Shown: in pieces, positions 31,801 to 42,155 of the stretch
How the letters are laid out: each line of letters begins with the position of its first letter
How positions within the stretch are numbered: position 1 is the stretch's first letter
Source: Ampelocalamus luodianensis
Taxonomy: Eukaryota > Streptophyta > Magnoliopsida > Poales > Poaceae
Assembly (NCBI GenBank): GCA_036346255.1
Contig: CM070633.1
Span: 15,128,001 to 15,192,000 of the forward strand
Direction of reading: 5' to 3'
Length of the DNA: 64,000 nucleotides
The notes under the pieces: model-generated
Database searches by the model: none
Told to the model about the DNA's origin: nothing
The model's input: only the letters and a program-made list of their open reading frames with translations
Made by a program: the position numbers and the translations under genes

Positions 31801-34800
31801 GGTTACCACGGGTTCCGGTGTTGTCGGGGCCGCCGCCCGGCGGTGGTGGCCTACCTCACCAAGGCCAACTACGTCGAGTGGGCGCGGTGATGAAGGTGAG
31901 CTCGAGTACGACACATGTGGGAGGCGTCCGTGCGGCGGCGTCGACCACGACCGAGATCGACGGCGCTGGATGCCCTCATCGCTGCGATCCGCCGAGATGC
32001 GATTCGCTCTCCAACAAGCGATCGCCAAGGAGGCTTGGGGCGCCATCGCCGCGCGCGCATCGGCGGCGACCGCGCCCGCAAGTCCACACCGCAGCGCCGC
32101 GCGGAGTGGGAGACCACGGCTTTCAAGCGGTGAGGCGTTGATGACTTTGCTCTCGTCTCAACACTCTGCTGCGAAGTTGGTACGATTCGGCGACACACCT
32201 ACGGCGAGAGAGAGCGCCGAGAAGCTCTTTCGCTGCGTCCCGAGAAGTACAAGCGGATGGCTCGGTCGATCCGGTCTCTGCTGGACCTCTCCACGATGTC
32301 GATCGAGGAGGCGATAGGTCGCCTCAAGGTCGTCAGCGATGATGAGCCACGGTCTCTCGGGACCCGTCACCATTGGCGGAAGCTCCTCCTCACTCGGGAG
32401 GAGTGGGGTGCCGGCCAAGGTGACGAGGAAGAAGGAGCCTTCTTCCACGACAGCGGCGCATGCGTGATAAGCGCGGCAAGCGCGCAAAGACGCCGAGCAT
32501 GGGCACGAGGACGCGCCGGGGTGATGACCGTGGAGGCGCCAGGCGGCGCGGCCCGGCAAGCAAGAGCCGACGCGAGGCGACTCTTGCTACAACTGCGGCA
32601 AGCTTGGTCATTGGGCGAGAGTTGTCGGCGACCACGACGCGGCGGCCCACGTCGCCTGAGCGGAGGAGGAGGAGCACGGCTCGTTCATTGCTCAGCGAGC
32701 ATTGAACTACCTCGGCACTTGCACGCGCGGCGGCTCTCCTCCACCTTGACGAGCCAAAAGCACACGTCCTCCGCGGCGATTCGCAGCGACATGACCGGTT
32801 GGCGGGAGTTCTTCGCCGAGCTTGACTCTAGCGTCCGAGGCTCCGTCAAGTTTGGGGCGCCCGCGTGGAAATCAAGGCGTCGGCTCGTCATCTTCGCGCC
32901 AGATCGGGATGGCTCAGATTCTCACAAGGAGACACACAAGACTTAGGGAGATTGATGGATAAGTCTCTGTGTCGGCTTTTTGTGTGTCGGCTTCTTTTGC
33001 TTTTGCTTTTGCTTTAGCATCTTAGACTAGCTTTTGCTTTGCTTTAGCATCTTAGACTAGCTTTTGACTAGCATCTAGGACAGCATCTTTGCTTTAGCAT
33101 CTTAGAGGACATAGAGGACAGAGCATCTAGGACAGAGCATCCTAGACTAGCATATGCTCGGCATATGCTTGGCTGTTTAGCCCTATAAATATGTATCCCC
33201 AACCCCTCAGGTTGGTATGGCATTGTGAAGAGAAATATACAAGAAAAATTGCCCCATCTCCAAGTGTCATCCTCTCCATGAGAGTAAGGATCTTGCTATC
33301 ACCAATAGTAAGAGTCCAGCGACTAACAATATATAAGGGTAGGAGTACACTGGTATGAATATTTGGAGATGATGATCAGTGGTTTGTCTGAACTAAAATG
33401 CTAGTCAGAACTCACAACTCAAATGCCTAGTCTTGAATCTTGAATGCATTCTCATAATCTTACCTATAAATTTTTATTCCTTATTATTTTTATGATAAAA
33501 TATATTTATATTACGTGAATCCCATAATCCTATTTTTTAGAGTTCGCCAAATCGGACACCCGAATCTGTGTTGGAATCTGACACCTGTGCCCGAGTCCTG
33601 GTAACACTGACGGGGATAGCATTTTGAAGAATGTTGAGTCTTTCTGATGGTATTTTGAAGTGCGGTCTAATTGCGATGATATTTTACAACTCGGCAACGA
33701 TTGCGATGGTATACAACAAATTTATTCTAAGGAAAATGTAGGAATTTCAATTACCAGTGTTTCCTTCCAAGAGAGAGTAGCGGATTAGTCGCAAAGTCCA
33801 TTTTATTGATGAAAAGCACCTACACTGTTGCTCCAAACTGATCGAACATTACAGTAGATAGGGCGCCACTGGTGAAAGGATTTCTATTTCGTTTTGTTTA
33901 TAGATGGTATAACACTAATCGGTTCTAGTAAACTGCATTATGGACTTGTCATCCAGGAAGAATTCTAGCAGTGGCAAATGATTTGCATGTTTGCCAAGTT
34001 TTATCCATTGACAAAAATAAGTCGATTGTGAGTATCAAGAAAAAAAAGCGTACCTTCTGTGTCTCTTGAACAGATTGGTTCATTAAAAGACTACTCTCCT
34101 TCAGTTGACGTGCTAATTCAACCATTTCATCGGTCAAACCTTCTTGCAGCATCCTGCAGATGAAACCAACAAAAGTATAGTCAGTATATTCATCTGTTCA
34201 TGATATGCAAGCCTAGATTCTTCATGGAGAGTACTCGTAAAGGAAAGACAAAAAGAAAACAGTATTAAACAAGTAACAATTGAACCAAATACAGCTACTG
34301 TAACATCAACATTTGGGAGACCAGTAAAAAGGACTAAAAGTGGTTATGGGTACCATTACCATACAAGAAACTCAAGCAATTTTGAATATACCTATGTTTC
34401 TCAATGCGAGCCTGAGCTGATGCATCCAATCTAATAGGTGCTCCAACATCAATTTCTTTCTCATGGATAGTTTGTCCAGCCTCTACCTGAGCTCTGCTTA
34501 ATCACAACAATTAGCTGGAACTATTGTAGGAAGAAAAAGACTCAAAACCAATTCTGCACATGCAAGGGAATAGAGGTTAACTTACGTCAATCTCCTCCTC
34601 AATCCTGAGGATAAGTCTATTGGCCTTGTTATTTGTTCCTCTTCAGGAGAGCTTTCTTCTTCTCTGATGTAATCCACTGCCTTAGCGTCATCTGGCTGAA
34701 TCACACAAAGATGGTTATAGAAATTGCCTATATCCGTGCTAATGTGATTACAAATAGCATTTTGCACTTAAATAACTGAGCACCTAATACTGGATAAATT

Positions 34801-37800
34801 AAATCCTCGAGGGAAAACCACATCTAATGATTGGTGATTGCCATAAAATATACAGCAACAGTTAATAACTACAAATAAGGCAAATATTACTGCATAATCT
34901 TTACTCAGATATGGGGAATGTTAGCTAGATAATAAATCAGAATCTATTCCAAACATTTAGTAAGCAGGTACACATTCCTTGGACAATATAATTAGCTATT
35001 GTAATAACCGATATTGATAAAAGTATTTCATATTAATTCGTTATCTTTATTAACATTACATGGAGATATAACATAAAATTAATCAGTATTCAAATATATC
35101 ATTCATACCACAAGTTGATAGTTCATATTTAAAAAGAAATGATCATTTTAACTAATCTTAATGGAAACATGATGTAACACCCCAGCAATTAGTAAACTAC
35201 CTTTCAAATTGCAACTTTAACATTACATTCCAGCAAGTAGTAAATTATTAACATAGGTAATTAATAGCCAAAAAGAGTTTAAACAATTATATAATCAATT
35301 TAGCAAATAAAGGAGAATATTAAAAGCAACAGAAAAACTTAAAAGTGACAAAGGAATCACATTGAACTAAAATTCAAGCAACTAATAATGAGGAAAAAAC
35401 CACAAAAATTCAGGGCTAACAATAAGAAGTAAGATTCCATCACCACTTCTTATGAAGCTGCTAATGATAAAACTTCCAAATTGCTGATTTTTTGAATGAT
35501 AGTGAAAATGAAATTGCTAAATTTATTGAACAATTCTGAAATAATGAACTAAATGCAGGTATTAAGTTAATTGCACTCCATCTAGAATCCTTCCTACAAC
35601 GGATGGCACGAAAATCACCCAATCAACCTGGAAATGTATAAATGGAGTGCGATATACATCTCACGAAGCAACAGCCATAACTAGGGGTGGCAATGGGGCC
35701 ATTCCCCGTCGGGGAGTGGTGGAACATCCCCATCTCCGAGAGACGAAAAATTCCCCGTCCCCATCCCCATCCCCGTCCTCGGGTGCTATTCTCCCCCAGT
35801 CCTCGTCCCCATTGGGTTATCGGGGCCCCACGGGGACCCATACCCGCAAGTTGGATCCCGAAAGAAGAGAAAATAAGATTCATAATGTTATAAAATGAGT
35901 ATGAACATTCACATGCAATACTAAAATGACAATATTTTTTGATTAATTAGCATCTAAAAAGTAAAGAATGCAAATAAGATTATCTGGCTATCGCCTTATC
36001 GGGTTGTGCGGTACTGGACTAGTGGCCTACATGTCTTATCGGGGCCCCAAGCGGGTAACGGGGATGGGGAGTAGGGGAATATCTTCATCCCCGTTTCACC
36101 CGATGGGGAATTGTATTTGCATATTAGCATCCCCGTGGGGGAAGAAATAGCCCCATCCCCGTCCCCTAATAGATGAATTCCCCGTCGGGGAATAGGGCCC
36201 ATTGCCATCCCTAGCCATAACACAAACAGTTCTCACGTGAAACAGTTTTATACTTTTATTGAACTCACTAGTAAGCCATCAAAATTTACTTTATAACTTC
36301 AATTCTGATAACTTCGATTTAATTTAAAAGGATGGTTAACCCCCCCCCCCCCCTATCATGCCCGTCGTTGTTAACCCTTGCCATCTGTTTTTAATTATAC
36401 CAAAGTTACTGGAATTGATGTTGTGAAGTAAATTTTGATGGTTTGTGAATTGAATAAAAGCTATGAAACTGTTTCATTAACATCTCTTGCTGAGATGTAT
36501 ATCTCGCTCCATTCTATCTTTCCAGGTTCATTAGGAGATTTATGCAGCATTGTCATGTGGGGCCTCACGTATGGGAGGCGAAAGTCGAAGATATTATCTG
36601 CAACACCTTCTACATCCGGCGCAGTTCAGACTGACGATTTTCAGTTCAACTCGGTTCCAACAGAACACGTCCAACCTGTGTCGGATTAGGTACAGTCGTA
36701 CCGTTTGTCTTTCTGATTCGTATTCTTCAATAGGAAATACTTGTTAGTTTACTTTTCGCATTACAAATCGTTTATTCTCCAGCTGTTAGGATCTCTTTAA
36801 AAGGGAGATACACTTTATGTTTATGCTTAAGAAAATATCTGAAAACTCCCAACTCTGTCTCTTCTCTGTTTCGGTATTCGTTCAACGTTTCCTCTGTTCG
36901 ACGTTGAGCTCTTCCTCGGCCGCACGGCTGTGTCATCACGGCACCTCAACTGCGCCACTGCGGACCTGGGCGACGTCCGAGCTCCACTCACGGTTACTAC
37001 CTGCGATCAAACACTTCTTCATCAACCCAGAACCTGACAGACATCCATTGTGGGAGGGATTCTAGATGAATCACATGCACCTGCATTCAGTTCATTATTT
37101 TAGTTTCATCCAATAAATTTAATTTTTTTAAAGTTTTATTCTTTGGTGAATTGTTATTTCAGTCAGAAGTTTCAGAAGCGGTGATGGAACATTTTCTCCT
37201 ATTGTTAAAATTGTATTCTGGAGTTATTTCCCAATTATTTGGTACTGGAATTTTAGTTCAATGTGATTCCTTTGTCTCTTTAAAGTTTTTCTGTTGTTTA
37301 ATGTCCCCTTTTATTTGCTAAATTGATTATACAAGTTTTTAGGCTCTTTTAGGCTGTTAATCACCTGTTTTAATAATGTAGCCCATCAGCGAGTCAGTAA
37401 TAATCCATGTACACAATTTTTGGGGACCTCGAAAAGATATAGGTACATATTTTATAAAGTAGTGGAAAGTGTAAATAGTGGTTTGAAGAATAAACTCAAA
37501 ACAAAGAACTGACTAAATTCTAGCTGGTACCACCACAGGAGTTAAACAGAACAACATTGAGACCAACAGGATAAAGATAAATGCATACCACTTGGGGACG
37601 AAGCCTTGCAGCAAGGTCTTCAATCTTGTCTGAATACTCATTCAATTTTCCTTTTGAAAGACTGAATCAAGAGGAAATTGTTCATCAATGAACGTGTACT
37701 AGTCACAGAAATAACACAAGTAATGATTGACATAACAGAAGTAAATGCCACTACACAGGAAGTCACATCACTGAACATGTTTTTAGATTATTCTGGAAAA

Positions 37801-39241
37801 TAGTGATAAAAGTGCTAGAAATTTTTTTATCAGCACAAAGCATGCTATCAATTGAAAGGAAGAGATTAAAACACACAGTTCTAGACGTTGATATACGGAG
37901 CTTATCTTTGCAGAAAGAGTATGAATATTCCAGTAACATAAAAGTACCATGAAACATCTTATCTGGTTTATATATGAAAGATAACAAGTCTTTATATCTA
38001 CTAATTTGGAATGTAACATGAACATGAAGGATAATTTAACAAGAGGCAATCGCCTAAAAAAAAAACAAGAGGCAAGAGAGGGCACACACTAGAAAAATAT
38101 TTTTTTCATATGCATGTGAGATAGTTATTGATTTGGTATTCAACATTAAACCTGATTCCTATCATCCAATTGGGTCCTTACAAAAATGATTGGTATGAGG
38201 AACCATTGGCTAGATTATGCTACCTCATTCATCAGTGCTTGAAAGTTGATTATTTTGAAATACAACATCAATCAAAGTAAGAAGCCAGAATTGCTCAATT
38301 ATTAACAACAGAAAGTCCCAGAGTACTTTCTTCAATTCATGCTGGAATATATAAATCAAAATAGTCGGTCAGAGACTGATGCATTGGGCTAACTAGGAAT
38401 GGATTCAACAGACAGGGGTAGTAACGCATCAGACTACAAACTCTGCGGTGCAAAAGCTTTGTCATCGTACATCATGTAATAACAAGCAATTGAGGGCACA
38501 CACAAACATGAATTCCAAAACAATTTACAGGAGAAATGAAGTTTTCCTATTTTTTGGAGAAAGTCTGCAGCTAAATGTAAAAGTTTGAATCAACCAACAA
38601 TTTGTAACAAGAATCACATTTCTATCTTTTCTACCAATAACTTGAATATACCACGATCCTTTAGCACTACCCTTTGTATTCAAGAAAAATTACAGTCAAT
38701 CCTTCAAACATGCATTACTCTACATAACCAGTCCTATCCACTTCTGTTGTTATGGGTGATGTACATTTCTCAAGACTCGTAAATATCCAAAGTACTGATG
38801 GCTAAATCTGTATAAATGGCCAATGGTCAGCAATGATAACATTCTGGATCCACAACTAATACAAGCCTGGTGACAAATCATAGGCTATACCATATTCTAT
38901 TTGTTGTCTTAAAATGTGTATAGTGCCACATTATCGTGAATGCAAATTCATAGATACCTTGATATCCCTTCTGATGTAGTTTCTGCTGCTAGATGCTCCA
39001 ACAGTTCCCGCGATGTGGTGACATACTGCAATTTAAGGCTACATATGCTAAGAGAACCAATTCATATAGGCCATACAAAATTGAACTAGATCAAAGGATA
39101 GAATAAATCTACTTGGAAGATAAACCTGGCAAGAATTTAAGGAACACCTATGCTTACATGAATGATCTTAGCTTGGTTCTGCTGCCGCGGAGCCGACTCA
39201 AGCAGCCTTAGCAGATTGACTTCAGTCCTGCTGATCCCCAT
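28819..39241 (-). CDS. USE1: USE1-type SNARE, seven exons, 237 codons
   Basis: Exons on - are 39241-39158, 39025-38958, 37661-37589, 34695-34586, 34493-34392, 34153-34054 and 28995-28819. They total 714 nt, in frame, with GT..AG at every junction. The protein starts MGISRTEVNLLRLLESAP, then has TTSRELLEHLAAETTSEG and KLNEYSDKIEDLAARL. An acidic variable part (about 76-105) precedes LSSGLRRRLTAQ. The SNARE helix spans about 146-205 (LTDEMVELARQLKESSLLMNQ .. STERAVEHSL). A C-terminal anchor is at about 217-236. In yeast and animals USE1/Slt1 is an ER Q-SNARE for Golgi-to-ER retrograde vesicles; the same role is expected here. Introns are 132, 1296, 2893, 92, 238 and 5058 bp; the third and sixth hold transposons. 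Coding exons show no lesion. Confidence 0.93.
30719..33328 (+). mobile_element. 2.6-kb gag-only LTR retrotransposon, nearly complete ends
   Basis: LTRs are 30719-31100 and 32953-33328 (382 and 376 bp). Both start TGATGGATAAGTCTCTGTGT and end ..GACTAACA, and are highly similar except for small indels. A perfect 5-bp target duplication ATATA flanks it (30714-30718, 33329-33333). A primer site GTGGTATCGAGC follows the left LTR and a purine stretch TTAGGGAGAT precedes the right one. The internal 1.85 kb is extremely G+C-rich and codes only for a degenerate copia-type gag, so the element depends on enzymes from elsewhere. Confidence 0.88.
31101..32952 (+). pseudogene. gag: degenerate copia-type gag of the small LTR element
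   Basis: In shifting frames the + strand shows the start of a copia gag (AYLTKANYVEWAR near 31850). Then come ALDALIAAIRR near 31960, KLFRCVPR near 32225, and RSLLDLSTMSIEEAIGRLKV (about 32272-32331). A zinc-knuckle-like CYNCGKLGHWARV (about 32588-32626) follows, in which the last metal-binding Cys is replaced by Val. No protease, RT or integrase follows before the polypurine stretch. The long overlapping frames on both strands reflect G+C content, not genes. Confidence 0.7.
34696..37588 (-). other. third intron of USE1 (2893 bp)
   Basis: Donor GTG|GTATGC and acceptor GATTCAG|CCA, phase 0. It holds the hAT element at 35682-36213, a C-run of about 13 at 36341-36353, and a less AT-rich patch (36530-37070). 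That patch includes ATCTCTTTAAAAGGGAGATACAC and an LTR-like composition, but has no pair of repeats or coding domain I can support. Confidence 0.75.
35682..36213. mobile_element. hAT MITE, 532 bp, perfect 8-bp target duplication
   Basis: The ends TAGGGGTGGCAATGGG and CCCATTGCCATCCCTA are inverted repeats, followed inward by inverted CCCCGTCGGGGA blocks. GCCATAAC flanks it on both sides (35674-35681 and 36214-36221). The interior is rich in CCCCATCCCC/GGGGATGGGG words and has no transposase. It lies within a USE1 intron. Confidence 0.9.
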
Positions 39242-39880
39242 TACAAGATGCCTGGCTAAACATAGTCAACAAACATAAGGACTAACAGATTGTGAAACCG
39301 CAATTACTTACGATCAGGGGCGGACCTAACGTGGGGCATGGGGGTTCAGTTCAACCCCCAAAAAATTTGGAAAATAAACTGCTATTAGTACTCCACCACG
39401 CAACAAACTGCATGGATTGGAGTATCCATCCCAGAAAAAAAAAATGATTTTGATGAGATTGCTCACAGCAAAGAAAATATCCCCCACGAGGATGTTGACG
39501 GGGGATCTCCGGCGGCCGGTGCGGCTGGAACTCACTCCCGTGGCCGCCGGCGATCGAATCGCGACGATGAGAGCTCAAACCAGAAAAAAAAAATTCTCAT
39601 GACCTACCAGTGAAGAAATCACGGTGATGTGAGAGCAATTGGCGAAATCAAGTAAGATAGAATGGAATTAGCGGTAGGCACCAAGAACAAAGGGGAAGAA
39701 CAGAGAACAAGTGGGAAAGTTTGGATTCATTTATTTGAAAAGAACATAGAAGAACAGGGGGCGCCTCTTACCAGCGAGGCAGCGAGGTCGAGCGTGCGGT
39801 GATCTGGGACGAGAAGGCACAAGAAATCATCCAACCGGTTAAATGGAGGGAGGTTTGGGGTGAAAGCAGACGGCCACGTC
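39242..39880 (-). promoter_or_regulatory. probable 5' UTR intron and first non-coding exon of USE1
   Basis: Upstream of the ATG on -, TTTAGCCAG|GCATCTTGTA offers an acceptor at about 39251. CGCTG|GTAAGAG offers a donor at 39771. The inferred non-coding exon starts somewhere near 39880 and ends at 39772, in a G+C-rich promoter-like context. The 0.5-kb intron would contain a truncated transposon (39306 onward). This is inference from splice signals only. Confidence 0.4.
39306..39420. mobile_element. truncated hAT-like end fragment upstream of USE1
   Basis: CAGGGGCGGACCTAACG resembles the left end of the element at 40649 (CAGTGGCGGACCTAGG) and is followed by a CAACCCCCAAAAAA stretch commonly seen in such grass elements. 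No matching right end or target duplication was found, so the limits are uncertain. Confidence 0.4.
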
Positions 39881-40047
39881 GGTCTTTTTTTTTTTTGTCC
39901 GTGCGATGCTGGATCGAGCTGCTTTTGCGCCATCCGTCACTCGGCCGGTTTGCTCCAACGCCCGCGGCCCGCTGCCTCTTCGGTCATCCGCAGAGAGAAA
40001 CTCCAGGACGCGTCTCGCCTTCTTCAACCCCGCTGCCCAACCCTGCG

Positions 40048-40374
40048 TGAAAGTATCCAGACCTTCAGATTTAATTTTGGTAATTAATATCAATGTTGTG
40101 TTAAAGGCTAACATGTGTGCTAAGGTGTATTAAAGGTTAAGTCCTAATGATTGAATGATGGCAAGGCTATTGGCAATACAAATATGATGAAAGATCAATT
40201 TAGTTCAAGACATAGGTATTGTATAAACCTAAGAACTCTTTTATAGTTTTATTAGTCTCGGTGTTTTGTAGAAAAGACTGGGTTTATAGGATAAACACCG
40301 TACTATAAAGAGAGATCATGGTTAGTAGCTTGAGAGACTATTTTTATGCTATAATGATCAATTAGAGTTCATGC
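40048..40374 (+). mobile_element. 5' fragment of Sirevirus-like element C (LTR part)
   Basis: TGAAAGTATCCAGACC .. GGTAATTAATATCAATG .. TTAGTCTCGG resembles the putative Sirevirus LTR start at 12131. It is cut at 40374 by a solo LTR. On the other side of that insertion (44225) gag sequence follows at once, so most of the LTR, primer site and leader were already missing, or the two pieces are only neighbours by chance. Confidence 0.5.
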
Positions 40375-40648
40375 CGTAATATCCCGTTTAATTATTTAAG
40401 TACTCAACAAATTAGAGGAAGTTGTTAATTCAGATATTAGAGGAGGGGGATAGAGGTGGGCCTTTGGCCTATGGCCCAAGAGAGGGGCAGCTGCCCCTAG
40501 AACCCTAGCTACCAACTCCTTGCTCCTGATCCTCCCGTAGCCGCCAGCCCTCTGCCCTCCCCTGCGTAGGCCCCTGCCCCCGTGCCAATTCCTTGCACAC
40601 GCCCTTGTGCTTGCATGCCTCCTGCATGGCCTGCCGTACATCTGCATG

Positions 40649-41170
40649 CAGTGGCGGACCTAGGATTCTTAGGATGAGTGTTCGGATTTCGGAGCTAGAT
40701 TGTCCAGATATGCCGATACCAATATGTTGATACCGTGAGATGTCATTTTCTCCCAAAACACTGATATGATGATACACGTATATATAATAAAATACAAAAA
40801 AACTTGTGCTTGGTCTTGGTAGAGGTCATGTCTTCTTTTTCAAAAAAAAATTGTGCTTGGTCTTGGCCGTTGTTGTTTTCTCACTTTTTATTCCAGCTTG
40901 TCGTCGCGTCGTAGCATCGTGTCCACTAATCGTTGCTCACCTTCGTAGCCCGCACCTCTGCTCATTCGCCACTCGGAGGCCGGAACACCCCCCCCCACAC
41001 CTCCACACACACAAACAGCCACAAAATGAGAGAGAATAAAGATTAGGGTTTACTGGGCTGAAGTAAGAAGGAAAATAAGCCTAATGTATTACATAGGTCA
41101 CGCGCAAGGTGTGGGGAGTGTGAACTAAATTCATTTGCGGACACAAATATATAATTTTAGTCTAACTAAT

Positions 41171-41208
<38 letters not shown>

Positions 41209-41286
41209 CCTATTATATACCAGATATTTTTTTTTAAAAAATAGATGTTCGGCTGAACACCCATAACCTCAAGAGGTCCGCCCATG
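40649..41286. mobile_element. hAT-like MITE, 638 bp, nested in the solo LTR
   Basis: The left end CAGTGGCGGACCT and the right end AGGTCCGCCCATG are inverted repeats with two mismatches. Flanks TCTGCATG (40641-40648) and GCTGCATG (41287-41294) match at 7 of 8 bases. It includes a (TA)n run at about 41168-41202 and a poly-C patch at about 40988. It encodes no transposase; frames in it are short. Confidence 0.78.
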
Positions 41287-41441
41287 GCTGCATGCCCTCT
41301 GCCTTCTGCCGATTCCTACCAACTGCATGCATTTGCTTGCTACGCTGCACAGCTGCATGATTCCCCTAGTGCCTGCACTCCTATGCTGCCCTGTCCCCTA
41401 GCTCCTTACTGCATGCAAAGGCTACATGCCTCTGCCGAATG

Positions 41442-42155
41442 GAGTTTTGGACACTATTAGCCTCCTAGACCACCGTAATTCCAAATCTAGCCCTTTTACC
41501 TTCGAAATTCCAAAACTAGCCCCCCGGACCCGCGTGCTGCGCTCCCGGACCGCAGGAACGCGACTGGTGCGCCGCCGTACCGCAGCATGTCGGACACTGT
41601 AGCACTGTAGCAATTTTTCCCCCAAAAATCCATTTAGATATATTTTTGCAGGAATTTCTAAATATAGAATATGAGCTCAAAAAATGATGAAATTTTTTGT
41701 GGAGACTCCTGGTACAGTGTACTTAATAGTGTAATTTTTTCCGAATTTTATCAGTTATGATTTGTTCTTTAAAATTCCTACAAACAATATAATTAAATGA
41801 ATTTTAGAGAACAAATCATAACTGATAAAATTCTGAAAAAATTACACAATCAAGAACACTGTGCTAGGAGGCTTAACAAAAAATTTCATCATTTTTTGAG
41901 CTCATATTCTATATTTAGAAATTCCTGCAAAAATATATCTAAATGGATTTTGGGGAAAATGCTACTGATGCTACGATCTCCGACATCTGCGATGCTGCAA
42001 GCATCATCTTGCTGCTGATGCGGCGGCGCAGCAGGCGCGTTCCTACGATCCGGGGGTGCAGCACGCGGGTCCGAGGGGCTAGATTTGGAATTTCGGAGGT
42101 AAAGAGGCTAAATTTGGAATTACGGTGGTCTAGAAGGCTAATAGTGTCCACAGTT
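41442..42155. mobile_element. foldback (long inverted repeat) element, 714 bp
   Basis: Nearly the whole element is two inverted arms, about 41442-41780 and 41800-42155. Outer words GGACACTATTAGCC[T/C][C/T]CTAGACC and inner words such as GAGCTCA[A/T]..ATATATTTTTGCAGGAATTTC recur inverted. The loop is only about 20-40 bases. CTGCCGAATG flanks it on both sides (41432-41441 and 42156-42165), a 9-10-bp duplication as made by Mutator-like transposases. The RNA would fold into a hairpin of more than 300 bp. Confidence 0.85.

Larger units (their letters stand above)
30043..33609. mobile_element. hAT-like element in USE1 intron 6, carrying a nested LTR element
   Basis: The left end CAGTGTTACC(GGGAC) and the right end GGTAACACTG (inverted ..GTCCTGGTAACACTG) are inverted repeats. 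The 8-bp flanks ACGGCGAT (30035-30042) and ACGGGGAT (33610-33617) differ at one base, an hAT-type target duplication. An A-run of about 18 lies at 30067-30084. Without the LTR element it is about 950 bp and has no transposase, so it is non-autonomous. Confidence 0.72.
29460..33722. mobile_element. possible outer inverted-repeat element (degenerate)
   Basis: ACCATTGCAATCG..AAATACCATCGCAA..AAATACCATCA at the left (29465-29545) is roughly mirrored by the inverted right-hand sequence ACCATCGCAATCG..AAATATCATCGCAA..AAATACCATCA (33635-33710). The word AAATACCATC repeats within each arm. The match is loose, and I found no clean target duplication, so this is tentative. The G+C-rich patch at 29590-29900 lies inside it and encodes nothing I recognise. 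Confidence 0.35.
28996..34053 (-). other. 5058-bp sixth intron of USE1, built up by nested transposons
   Basis: Donor AAG|GTACGC at 34053 and acceptor TTGCAG at 28996, phase 0 (K|I). It contains a hAT-like element (30043-33609) with an LTR element inside it (30719-33328), and probably an outer degenerate inverted-repeat element. About 1.5 kb is left when the hAT element is removed. Confidence 0.88.

Noticed and set aside
31180..32950. Long frames on both strands (up to 243 codons)
   Set aside because: They overlap in all frames, are Arg/Ala-rich and follow extreme G+C content; only scattered gag motifs on + are credible.
36435..37065. Possible gene or LTR in USE1 intron 3
   Set aside because: Composition and the TTTAAAAGGGAGATACAC segment look LTR-like, but no partner repeat, target duplication or coding domain was found.
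39727..40133. Overlapping frames near the USE1 promoter
   Set aside because: No domain; they overlap the inferred non-coding exon and a Sirevirus-like LTR start.
41168..41202. (TA)n run as a regulatory feature
   Set aside because: A simple microsatellite within the hAT-like MITE.
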